From Okapia johnstoni (taxonomy: Eukaryota; Chordata; Mammalia; Artiodactyla; Giraffidae): 64,000 bases of DNA. The number at the start of each line of letters is the position of its first letter. Within the stretch, counting starts at the first letter, position 1. The notes beneath the pieces are model-generated. The model was not told the origin of the DNA. It was given only the letters and a program-made list of their open reading frames with translations, and did no database searches. A program made the translations under genes and the position numbers. The stretch covers positions 101,023,628 through 101,087,627 of the forward strand of contig CM044309.1 in assembly GCA_024291935.2 (NCBI GenBank), in the 5' to 3' direction. Shown here one piece after another: positions 1 through 10,375 of the stretch.

Positions 1-420
1 AGAAATGAAATCTAGGTTGTTAAATACATTAGGTATAGTCTGCTAAAAATAAATGATAGTTTGGTTTAATTTTTAAAATATATTTTGAGTAATTGAGGTG
101 AATTTTACACCGTTATTCTGTTACTGAGTATTTCGTGAAACATGCAATTTATATTGTTATAAATACAAACTGTCTATTCAAAATAGATACGTTGTTTTCG
201 TAAATAGCAGAACTTTAAGGTTGCTATAAATAATTCTTTTATTGTACGATGGAATTTAAAAATTTAAGCTGTATCATTTTTACATAAATGTGTATTAATA
301 TATTTGTCTGATATTTACATAGAATATTTCATTTATAGCAACAGTTAATATTCTTAAACAGCATTGGATGTTTTCTTACTACATTTAGATACTTATGCCA
401 GTAAATATGTGGATTAAGGA

Positions 421-604
421 CTGGCAAACATTTTTCTGTAAAGGGCCAGGGAGTAAATATTTTAGTCTTTGCAAGTCCTGTGGTCTTGGTCTCAACTACT
501 AAACTCTATAGAAAATATGAATGAGTATGACTGTTCCAGTGAAACTTAATTTGCAAAAACAAGCCACTAGCTGTATTTAGACTGTAGGCCATAGGTTGCC
601 AATC
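421..604. mobile_element. hAT-Charlie (MER1-like) DNA transposon remnant
   Basis: The stretch reads like the non-autonomous hAT-Charlie consensus that starts 'ggcaaactttttctgtaaagggcc' and ends in the inverted 'gccatagtttgcc'. Here the two ends are 'ggcaaacatttttctgtaaa' and 'ggccataggttgcc'. It is old and diverged and lies in the intron upstream of the first SS18 exon seen. The subfamily is not certain. Confidence 0.65.
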
Positions 605-1502
605 TATAATGTAGATATTTAGGAGGTGGTTTGGAAACATTGGAATACTAGAGCTATGAGTATTATATTTATTCATAACTATATTCCTCCTTCCTTAATT
701 AGGTATTCTTCTAAAATTTAGTTCAGATTTTAGCTAACTGAAAGGTTTTTTCCTGCAGTTTCTTTGGGCAACTAAGTTAAAAGGACTAAGCCTAGTCATC
801 TTGGAGGTGTAACTTATTGTGCCTTAAAATTAAAGGTGTGCTCTGGCACTTAACACAGTATTAATTTTATGAAGGTACATGTTTATGATACTCTAGAAAT
901 ATTTTTCTAAAGGCTCCTAGAATGGCAGCATTAAGTAATATATTTTTGCATCTTAAAATACTTTGAGATACAAATACTTCAAGGAGGTTAATACAGAACG
1001 TGAAATATTTAAGTTTCTTTTAGAGAGAAAAAACTTATGGAGCTCTTTTATATTTTGCGTTGTTTTAGCATATGCTGTGGAATTGGCGACCAGCAGAACA
1101 GGTGTTTGACAAAATATGATAATTGCTTCCTTTGCTCATTCTAATTTAATTCAGGTTGTTTACATGTGAAAGGCCTAAATGCTTTCCTTTTCTTTTTTTT
1201 TTAAAAAAAAAAATGGAAGATAAAAAGTTTTTTTTCCCCTCCTTGATGAGGATTATCAGAGTTAAGACTAAGTGTAATGTTTCTAAAACTGTTTTTTGCT
1301 TTAAAAGGAAAATTGCAGGTTATCTCAATATGAAAGCAAATCACATTTGGTAAATATTTGGCTAATGCAATTGAAATTATTTTTTATGTATTTCCATTTC
1401 TTTTTCTTTTTTTTTCAGTTTTATCTGAAAGTATAAATATATTTAGGGTTTTCACTCAGTGGCCATTAACGTTTCTTCCTGTCTCTTGTCGAATTGATGT
1501 AG
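605..1502 (+). other. SS18: SS18 intron upstream of the cassette exon
   Basis: AT-rich intronic DNA with no coding signal. The preceding SS18 exon (expected to end in ...YPDG plus one base) is not in the window and must lie to the left of position 1. A pyrimidine-rich stretch (about 1468-1490) ends 12 nt before the acceptor at 1501-1502. Positions 1-420 are similar intronic sequence with nothing recognised. Confidence 0.8.
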
Positions 1503-1595
1503 GTCATAATGATTACGGTTATCAGCAACCGTCGTATCCTGAACAAGGCTACGATAGGCCTTATGAGGATTCCTCACAACATTACTACGAAGGAG
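1503..1595 (+). CDS. SS18: SS18 cassette exon (31 residues, QPGY domain)
   Basis: SS18 is a subunit of the BAF (SWI/SNF) chromatin-remodelling complex in the nucleus and acts as a transcriptional co-activator. The exon is flanked by AG (1501-1502) and GT (1596-1597). It starts with two bases that complete a Gly codon, then reads HNDYGYQQPSYPEQG onward, and ends with one base of the next Gly codon. It is 93 nt, exactly 31 codons, so it can be skipped without shifting the frame. Its product matches the 31-residue insert (residues 295-325) that separates the 418- and 387-residue human SS18 isoforms. The peptide is rich in Tyr, Gln, Pro and acidic residues, typical of the QPGY domain. The donor 'gtatct' is weak, fitting regulated inclusion. 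This is the first SS18 exon in the window; the remaining N-terminal exons lie upstream. Confidence 0.96.
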
Positions 1596-2310
1596 GTATC
1601 TATATACCTTCACACACATACACATATATATCCCCTTCTACAGGAACAAAAATTCTCGCATAAGACAACTTCTACCCACGCAAAGCTCTCGTAGAATACT
1701 AGTTGCTGGCTGTCTTGAAAGTTCCAGGGAGCCTAGAACAATGAGAATAATTTTCTTACAAATATTTAAAATGTATAACCATGACTTGCCATTTCTAACA
1801 ACCATTAAAAGACTAAAACATTTTAAAATAATTTTTTTCCTCAGTGGAAATTTTCTATTTGAACATAAATCCATCAATACAATTTTTTTTCTTGTTGTGT
1901 GTTCACATATGTATAATTTTACATATAAGTTTAGTGCCTCTAGGAAACAGCTTGCTGATCTTGTGTAGCTAGTGTGTGCTCTTGTAGCTGTCTTTAATTT
2001 TTGTCTTTTTTATTTTATTTAGCATAGTCATGATCTTATGACTGTGATGTTCCAGTAAATGTAATGCTCGTATGGCAGAGACGCTGAAAATGCTGCAGTT
2101 CAACCTTGCAAAATTGGCTTTAACTGCAGTTTGTTTGGCCGAAATCCTTCTGTTTGGTTTGAGTTTTTTCTTTGTTTTGTTAACTTTTAAAAATCAATAT
2201 AGCATTTCATTTTGTTCTTGTGTTGTTGGCTATGCATCTTAGAGGAAAAAAGTTAATTAAGCAAACTCCTCAGTATTTTCTTTTTGTCCTCTTCCCCAAT
2301 TATCATGTAG
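1596..2310 (+). other. SS18: SS18 intron between cassette exon and next exon
   Basis: A 715-nt intron without recognisable repeats. It ends in a long pyrimidine tract ('ttttctttttgtcctcttcc' region, about 2277-2297) and the acceptor tag at 2308-2310, a much stronger acceptor than that of the upstream cassette exon. Confidence 0.85.
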
Positions 2311-2430
2311 GAAATTCACAGTATGGCCAACAGCAAGATGCCTACCAAGGACCACCTCCCCAACAGGGCTACCCACCCCAGCAGCAGTACCCAGGGCAGC
2401 AAGGCTACCCCGGACAGCAGCAGGGCTACG
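2311..2430 (+). CDS. SS18: SS18 exon 9 (QPGY domain, YPGQQ repeats)
   Basis: This 120-nt exon encodes residues about 326-365 of the long isoform, starting GNSQYGQQQDAYQGPPP and ending in QQQGY plus one base of a Gly codon. It lies between the acceptor tag (2308-2310) and the donor gtaatc (2431). It starts and ends in the same phase as the cassette exon, so both isoforms stay in frame. The product has short imperfect repeats of the type GY-P-(G/P)-QQ, with Tyr spaced through Gln/Gly/Pro, typical of the SS18 C-terminal transactivation region. From published work, not from this sequence, that region drives self-association of SS18 and of the SS18-SSX oncoprotein. No stop or frameshift is present, so the gene appears intact here. 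Confidence 0.97.
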
Positions 2431-3189
2431 GTAATCACTTCCAGCAGTTTTAACTTTGTCCCCCGACCCCCAAAATGTGGAAGTGGATATTTAAATGTTC
2501 ATTTGAAAATTCACAGCTTTAGCTCAGTCTGCTCGTGGAGTGTCTCTTTAAAATGTTCTTAAAACTAGTAGTCTGTTTAAGAAAAAGCATAAACTGGAGA
2601 TAGCTTATTGACCACAGGTAAGGTATAGAAAGCCATTTGAAATGAATTCATTAATTAATCAATTCCTAAACCTGTTTGACATTCATTACCAGCCAGTAGC
2701 TTTGCATGTGCTTAGAAAACTGATGAGTTGGGTGATTACTTAACAGTATATACATAATCTGCTTGGCAAATTCGTTTCCAAAACTGATGACTGTTACCAT
2801 GAAAAGTAACATTGATGTTTTAGTGTACAAATGAGGTCCATTTGGAATGCCTAGAGAAAATGTTTTTGTCATGCCTTATTAAAATAGCTGTGTACACTTC
2901 CATAGGGGTAAGTTTATTGCAGGTATGTATGTTACAGAGTTTGGAGGAAGTATAGCTATCTTTTCTTATTATATTCTCACTGTAGTGTTTACTAGTTGGC
3001 TATCTGTTAGATAGGGAGTGGGGAATGATACAGACCTGATATATCAGTCTTAAATATCAGTCTTAATTATCTATGACTACTTGAGATATAGGAAAATATG
3101 GTTCCTATGATAGGAGATATAGCTGCTTAATTAGATATCATCTTTTGCTAACAGGGTCTCTTTTTTTACACCAATATGTCTAAATGACT
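2431..3189 (+). other. SS18: SS18 intron 9, proximal part
   Basis: Intronic sequence between the exon 9 donor and the BovB insertion. No repeat or gene is recognised. A single TGCATG (RBFOX-type) hexamer occurs near 2704, but one hexamer is weak evidence of splicing control. Confidence 0.75.
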
Positions 3190-5273
3190 GTGGCTCAGAT
3201 CATGAGCTAGCTCCCTATTGCAAAATTCAGGCTTAAATTGAAGAAAGTAGGGAAAACCACCAGGCCATTCAGGTATGACCTCAATCAAATCCCTTATGAT
3301 TATACAGTGGATGTGACAAATAATTCAAAGGATTAGATCTTGTAGGCAGAGTATCTGAAGAGCTCTGGATGGAGGTTTGTAATGTTGTACAAGAGACAGT
3401 GACCAAAACCATCCCCAAGAAAAAGAAATGTAAGAAGGCAAAGTAGAGGCTTTACAAATAGCTGAGGAAGGAAGAGAAGTGAAAGGCAAGGCAGAAAAGG
3501 AAACATATACTCAACTGAATGCAGAGTTCCAGAGAATAGCAAAGAGAGATTAGAAGCCCTTCTTAAATGAACAATGCAGAGAAATAAAGGAAAATAATTG
3601 AGTGGGAAAGACTAGAGTTCTCTTCAAGAAAGTTGGAGATAACAGGGTCCATTTATGCAGGGATGCACACAATAAAGGACAGAAATGGTAAGGACCTAAC
3701 AAGCAGAAGAGACTAAGAAGAGGTAGCAAGAATACACAGAAGAATTATGCAAAAAAGGTCTTAATTACCTGATAACTACGATGGTGTGGTCACTCACCTA
3801 GAGCCATCCTGGAGTGTGAAGTCAAGTGAGCCTTATAAAGATTTACTATGAACAAAGCTAGTGGAGGTGATGAAATTCCAGCTGAGCTATTTAAAATCTT
3901 AAAAGATGATGCTATTAAAATGCCGCACTCAATATGTCAGCAACTTTGGCAAACTCAGCAGTAGCCACAGGACTAGAAAAGGTCCATTTTCATTCCATTG
4001 CCAAAGAATGTCCAAACTATTGTCTAATTGTGCTCATTTCACATTCTAGCAAGGATATGTGCAAAATCCTTCAAGCTAGGCTTCAGCAGTGTGTGAACTA
4101 AGAACTTCCGGATGCACAAGATGGTTTTCAAAGAGGCAGAGGAACCAGAGATCAAATTGTCAACATTTGTTCTGTCATGGAGAAAGCAAGAGAATTTCAG
4201 AAAATCATCTACTTCTGCTTCATTAACTATACTGAAACCTTTTGTGGATCGCAACAAACTGTGGAAAATTCTTAAAAAGAGATAAGAATGCCAGATCACC
4301 TTAGCTGTCTCCTGAGAAACCTGTATGTGGGTCAAGAAGCAACAGTTAGAACCGGACATAGAATGACCTGTTCAGAACTGGGAAAGGAGTATGTCAAGGC
4401 TGTATATTATCACTCTGCTTATTTAATTTATATGTAAAATGCAAGACTAGATGAATCACAAGCTGGAATCAGTGATTGCCAGGAGAAATATCAACGACCT
4501 CAGATATGCTGATGATACCACTCTAGTGGAAGAAAGTAAAGAAGAACTAAAAAGCTTCTTGATGAGGGTGAAAGAGGAGAATGAAAAGTTGACTTGAAAC
4601 TCAACATTAAAAAAAACTTAAGATCATGGCATCTGGTCCCATTACTTCATGGCAAACAGAAGGGGAAAAGTAGAAGCAGTGACAGATTTTATTTTCTTCG
4701 GCTCCAAAATCACTGTGAATGGTGACTGCAACCATGAAATTAAAATACACTTGCTCCTTAGAAGGAAAGCTATGACAAACCTAGACAGTGTATTAAAAAG
4801 CAGAGATAATCACTTTGCCAACAAAGGTCCGTATGGTTGAAAATATCGTTTTTTCAGTAGTCATGTACAGATGTGAAAGTTGGACCATAAAGAAGGCTGA
4901 GCACCGAAAAATCAATGCTTTTGAACTGTGGTGCTGGAAACGACTCTTAAGAGTCCCTTGGACTGCAAGATCAAACCAGTCAATCCTAAAAAATCAACCC
5001 TGAATATTCATTGGAAAGACTGATGCTGAAGCGCCAATACTTTGGCCACCTGATGCCAAGAGCTGACTCATTAGACAAGACTCTGATGCTGGGAAAGATT
5101 GAAGGCAAAAGGAAAGGGGGCAACAGAAGATTAGATTGTTAGATACCATCACTGACTCAATGGACATGAATTTGAGCAAACTCTGGGAGATAGTAGAGGA
5201 CAGAGGAACCTGGCATGCTGCAGTCCATGGGGTCACAAAGAGTCAGACCTAACTTAGTGACTGAACAACAACA
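3190..5273 (+). mobile_element. BovB (RTE) LINE, 5'-truncated, degenerate
   Basis: BovB is an RTE-clade non-LTR retrotransposon found in ruminants. The copy lies in SS18 intron 9 in the sense orientation. The sequence follows the BovB ORF2 reverse-transcriptase region, and the catalytic-loop codons Tyr-Ala-Asp-Asp are still readable at 4505-4516. The 3' part (about 4640-5270) is the segment that also forms the body of Bov-A/ART2A SINEs. It ends in 'aacaacaacaac'. The frame is broken by many stops and indels, and the longest surviving open stretch is only about 60 codons, so the copy is dead. The endonuclease-encoding 5' part is missing. Confidence 0.88.
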
Positions 5274-6611
5274 ACGTCTTACTATTTTTATTCATTGATT
5301 TAAACTCTGCTGTTATTATGGGCACCCCTTTCCACCTGTGATAGCAAATCTGAGAACCAGAATCAGGCTAAAATTTTCTTGCACCTTCGCAGATAAGCAC
5401 TGAAATTTCAGTCAAGTATTGAAAGTTAGGCATTTTCCCTGCGTTGATCAGTTTTGGTTCCCTAATTCCAAATATGACTTTAGAAATATTCCATGTATTT
5501 CTTGTCTTTTTGAAGGGATATTCTTACTACTCTCAAATGGCATTTCCATTTCGTGACCATTGGACATTTGTACATTGAATAAATAGAGTATTCTGGTTTT
5601 ATTGTGTTTGTATGAAAACAAATGTTAAATGGATCAGTCAGGTAAGTTTATTGAGTTAAGAGAAGTATTTTCAGTGAAAAGAGAGAGTGAAAGAAATTTA
5701 TCAATTTGGGTTTAAGTGGTTAAATGCTCTTCTGTCTGACATTGGATACCCTCATGGAAATTGTTCCCACTTTGCTTATCTGTAGGTTGTAGTTGTCAAA
5801 CTTCATTCTAATAGAAAATTTAGTTTTAATAATTGGGTGCATAATAGTTAAATAGTCAAAAGAGTAGACTGATGGAATTTATTTAAGCTTGAATATTTAT
5901 TCTCTTTGGCATTCCTTATAATCAGTGTTTTCTATGACAGGTTTTGAATGGCTGTAATTGAAAACATTTAAGCAGGAAAGCATTTCAGCTTATGCTTTAT
6001 AAAGCATTCTTGACAATAGACAGTAGTAGAATTTACAAAATAGACATATTTATTTGGCAAGCCAAATTAGTCCCTTGTCACTCTCTGGACATTGAAATCA
6101 TTCACTTGTATGTGTTAAGTATTAAAGGTGATGGGTACACAGAGTAACTTTTGAATCGTGTTTTTTTCACATGCAATCTGTGACTTTTCAAGTCTTTAGT
6201 TTCCATTTGTCAGTGTTTGTCAGTGCAGAGCATAAAGCATTCTTTTGGTGATTGTGAATGTAAATCTGGAATTTACATGTAAAATCATTCTTTCTGATTC
6301 TTCTAGTGATTGCAAGTGTAAATGTTGTTATACAGCTGCAACTATCACCGATTTGCAAACTTTAATTAGAAATTTTTTCAGTATTTTAATTGGAATCTGC
6401 TTCTTGCTTTTTTCTTTTACCCCTTGCTTATACTGGTTAACTTTCTAATAGAAATACAGATGAGTTTCCTTAACATCATGGAGTTCATGTGCTTTACAAC
6501 TCCCGAGTCTCTTACTCATTTTGACATATGAAATTTTAATGGCTGACACATAGCTTAATAGTTACACTGAATCAAAGTATCTTGGTACATGGTAGTATCT
6601 TTACAGTATTT
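5274..6611 (+). other. SS18: SS18 intron 9, distal part
   Basis: AT-rich intronic DNA with no recognised repeat and no exon. A short imperfect direct repeat ('gtgattgtgaatgtaaat' near 6248 and 'gtgattgcaagtgtaaat' near 6306) is the only local structure noticed. Confidence 0.7.
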
Positions 6612-6725
6612 TGTTATAATTTATTTTTAATTGAAGGATAATTGCTCTATAATATTGTGTTGGTTTCTGCCAAATGTCAGCATGAATCAGCCATAAGTAT
6701 ACCTATGTCTCCTCCCTCTTGAACC
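6612..6725 (-). mobile_element. Ruminant L1 3'-end fragment
   Basis: The read 'aattgaaggataattgctct' through 'cctccctcttgaacc' matches the reverse complement of the ruminant L1 3' UTR seen again at 50,140-50,840. It is about 110 bp and ends roughly 190 bp before the exon 10 acceptor. Confidence 0.75.
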
Positions 6726-6913
6726 TAACAGTGTTTTTACTTATAAATTTTGGAATTTATTTCAAAAAGCATTTGAGGAGAATCAAGATAGCAAAGTATT
6801 CTTTTGAGTTTAAAAATGAGAACATAGTAACATCTAATTCTAAACCCTTTCTAGAATTCCAGGAACTTGCTCTATTTTCTTCTGGGGTTTTACTTGTGTT
6901 AATTATTTTGCAG

Positions 6914-7047
6914 GTCCTTCACAGGGTGGCCCAGGTCCTCAGTATCCTAACTACCCCCAGGGACAAGGTCAGCAGTATGGGGGTTACAGACCAGCACAGC
7001 CTGGACCCCCACAGCCACCGCAGCAGAGGCCTTATGGGTACGACCAG
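6914..7047 (+). CDS. SS18: SS18 exon 10 (ends at SSX fusion junction)
   Basis: This 134-nt exon completes the Gly codon begun at 2430 and encodes about 45 residues (366-410), from GPSQGGPGPQYPNYPQ to RPYGYDQ. It is flanked by cag (6911-6913) and the strong donor gtaagt (7048-7053), and ends in phase 0. The residues match mammalian SS18; the human Thr in 'YRPTQPG' is Ala here ('YRPAQPG', codon gca). The end (…YGYDQ) is the point at which human SS18 is joined to SSX in the t(X;18) of synovial sarcoma, so the following intron corresponds to the human breakpoint intron. The final exon should add eight residues (GQYGNYQQ) and a stop, and was not found. Confidence 0.97.
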
Positions 7048-8727
7048 GTAAGTTACTTGGCCAGCTGTGTGGCTGCCCCATTGTTTGCTCACTCTTGATT
7101 AGCTTCAATATTTTTCAGTTGGTGACTCATTTTCCCCTCCTTTTGTTTATAACATGAGTTAACCAAAAAAAAGTATTTTCTCTTGAGTCTTTTTCATAGA
7201 ATGCTAATACAGTTAATCATGGTTACTGTAGCATATAAAACATGGCATTCTCCAGGCACCAGCATTCATTCATGTTCATTCATTTATAGTCTCTCTCTAG
7301 TCTTTACTCTGCAGGCATGCTTCCCTTAGCCCTTCCAAACATTATTCTGGATTCTAAAGCCCCTGATTTCTCTTGTTTCCCTCCTGTTAATAAATGTGTT
7401 CAAGACTACTCAAGACTTGACCTATTGAAATGTGAAGTCCATCTGAGTCAGTGCTCTCACTGGCTCTCAGCTTCACGTCAGCATATTCACTCCACTTCCT
7501 TTGCAGCCACTATGTCCTTTCTCTTTCAATTCATACTCATAACCTATCTCTGCCGCCTCCCATACTCATATCCGTTATGTCAGATATTAATAATCTTTCT
7601 TTCTCCCCTGTTATCTTTCCTTCTGCTTCCTTCAGATAAGTATAAGTGTATCTCATCCTATGATGTCTGTATTCTCTTAAACTTTCTTTTCATCAATAAA
7701 TTGCTCAGGCTTAATAATCTGTGCCATGGTCATTGTTTTATGAATCTTCTCATATGTGCTCTAAATTATTAAGATGATTTATTATGTTGGCAGGGTTTTT
7801 TTTGGATTGATTTCAGGTTTGTTTAATGACGTTACAGTGAGGAGAATCTGATCTGTTAACCACTTAAGCTGCCTAAATACATTACTTTTTAATGTTAGGG
7901 TTACAGGACCAGTGGGGATGATTGAGGAATGAGTCATGTACGATGCTGATTAGATGCTGAGGTGTGAGCAGCTCTTTCATCAATGTTCCCTCAGGTCGAC
8001 AACCCTCTTGTACTGACACTTCATAGTTAGGTGGGAAAAATAAAAGGATGTGGACAGATAAGAAAATTAAAAAGAATATACTAAGATTAAGTCAGAGGAT
8101 TAGGTAGAAGTTTTATTTAATTGTGAAATAAATGTTGACTAGTGAGTATTTAAGGACAAGATCCCTGAGCACATATAATTTAGGCTTATTCTAATCCACA
8201 GGATAGCTGTTGAAAAGTGGTCATTTACTCCCGTAATTCAAAAAACTTTTATTAATTTCCCATGTGTGCTGGACACTCTTGTCGTGTCCTAGATGAGTGA
8301 AGCAGACCTGGTCCTTATGGCTCATGGAGCAACTCTCTCGAGCTTCCTTGACTTCACTTTAGCATTTGACTCAGGTTCCTATTTTCATTCTTAAGTGGTC
8401 TTTTTTAGCTTCTACATGACGAGTGTTTCGTTCCTCTTTACATTTCCAATGATTCCTTTTTTATTTTCTACTTTTTTCTCATCTTTCTTTTTCCCAATCA
8501 GTTTCTTTGATCAGTCCTTGGCTTAGAGTTTTTCTCAGTCTGTATTCCTCCTGTCTTACATTTTCAGTATCCTTAGCCCACCCTTCTTAACCCAACTCCA
8601 GCTCCATTTTTTCAACTGTGTACAGAACATCTCTCTGGGTGTCTTGCCATTTTCTTCAACTTCATCATTTTCTCTCTGATTCATCATGTTTCTGAATCTC
8701 CTAAACTTATATCATTCATTATGCAAA
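7048..8727 (+). other. SS18: SS18 intron 10, start
   Basis: Intronic sequence after the exon 10 donor. A pyrimidine-rich stretch at about 7300-7640 has an open frame of 151 codons, but its composition looks like a decayed L2 LINE body rather than a gene. The family assignment is uncertain. The rest has no recognised feature. Confidence 0.6.
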
Positions 8728-9178
8728 TGGTTCTTGAGCAACATTTATATGCCAAGTACCTAAGATGGGAATATGTTAGGAAAAGTAGATCAATATGGAC
8801 TCTGCCTTTGTGAACTTAAGTCTAGGTGGGATACAGACAAGTAAGTAGATGATATGATATAGTGTGAGAAGGTACTTGGATTAGGGAAAGCAAAATTTTT
8901 GTGGGAGGGAGCTCTTAACCCAGATATATGTTCCTTGGGAAGTATAAGTGCAGGAGCCCAGGGCTGAGAAGATATTAGCCAGCTTGTTGTAGAGAATAGA
9001 AGGGTATTCTAGTCAGAAAGAAGTGCACTCATGAAGGACTAGTGTTAAGATATGCGGCTCAGTAAAGCAGAAGTGTGGGGAGGAAGAGGCAAGAGTGGAG
9101 AGAGAAATTAGGGCCAGGTTAGGAGGACTCTTATAAGCCATACAGGGGAGCTTGGTCTTTATTTTGATAATGGTGTGG
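8728..9178 (-). mobile_element. L2 LINE 3'-end remnant (antisense)
   Basis: 'gagcaacatttatatgccaa' followed by 'gtacctaag' and a long purine-rich stretch matches the reverse complement of the L2 3' region ('...gcctggcacatagtaggtgctcaataaat'). It is strongly diverged and abuts the L1 that follows. Confidence 0.5.
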
Positions 9179-10375
9179 CTCAACCATATTGCATTCTCAG
9201 CAGCAGTGAATGAGAGTTCCTGTCCCTCTACATCCTCATATCAGCATTTGATGTTATCAGTGTTCAGAATTTTGGCCATTCTAATAGGTGTGTGGCATAT
9301 CTCGTTTTATTTTGCATTTCTCCAATGACATATTATATAGACATCCTTTCTTGTGCTCACTTGCATCCTTATATCTTCTTTGGTGAGGTGTCTTTTCAGG
9401 TCTTTGGCCCATTTTTTAATAGAGTTGTTTATTTTCTTATTGTTGAGTTGTAAGAGTTCTTTGTATAGTTTAGATAATAGTCCTTACCAGATGTGTCTTT
9501 TTCGAATACTGCTTTGTCTTCTTGACTTTTCTTATTTTTTTGACATTGTCTTTCTCAGAGTAGAAAGTTTTAATTTTAATGAAGTCCAGATTATCTGTTA
9601 TTTCTTTCGTGGATCACACCTTTCATATTGTATCAATCAAGTCACCACAGAACTCAAGGTCACCTATGTTTTCTCTTATGTTATCTTCTAGGAGCTTTAT
9701 TAGTTTTGTATTTTACATTTAGTTCAAGTTCTTATATAAGTTAATTTTCTGAATTGAGAAAATCTTAATTGTTAAGATTTGTATGTAGATTCACTTTTTT
9801 GTATGCAGATGCCCAGTTAACTAGCACCATTTGTTGAATGAGACCACCCTTGCACTATTGTATTACCTTTGCTTCTTTGCCAAAGATCAGTTGACTGTAT
9901 CTAAGAGGATCTATTTCTGGGCTCTGTGTTCACTTCTATAGATATATTTTTCTATTCTTTTACCAATATCACATTGTCTTAATTGCTTGATAGTAAGTCT
10001 TGAAGTTGAACATTGTCAGTCTTTATTCATCTCCAGTATTCTATGGTCATTCTGGGTCTTCTGTCTCTCCATAGATTTTATAATTATATTGTCAGTATCC
10101 AAAAATAACTTGCTAAGATTTTGGTTGGAATTGGGCTGAATCTTTAGATCAAGTTGGGAAGAACTCATATATCTCAACAATATTGAGTTTCCTATCCATG
10201 AACATGGAACATCTCTACATTTATTTAGTTCTTTGATTTCTTTTATTACTTTTTAAGTTTTCCTTATTCAGTTCTATATATATTTTATTAGATTTGTATC
10301 TAAGAATTTAACTTGTGGGGGAGAATTCTTACATAGATGGTATTGTTTTTAATTTCAAATTCCACTTGCTCGTTG

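Noticed and set aside
7317..7772. 151-codon plus-strand frame in SS18 intron 10
   Set aside because: The composition is pyrimidine-rich intron or L2-like sequence. The peptide has no recognisable domain.
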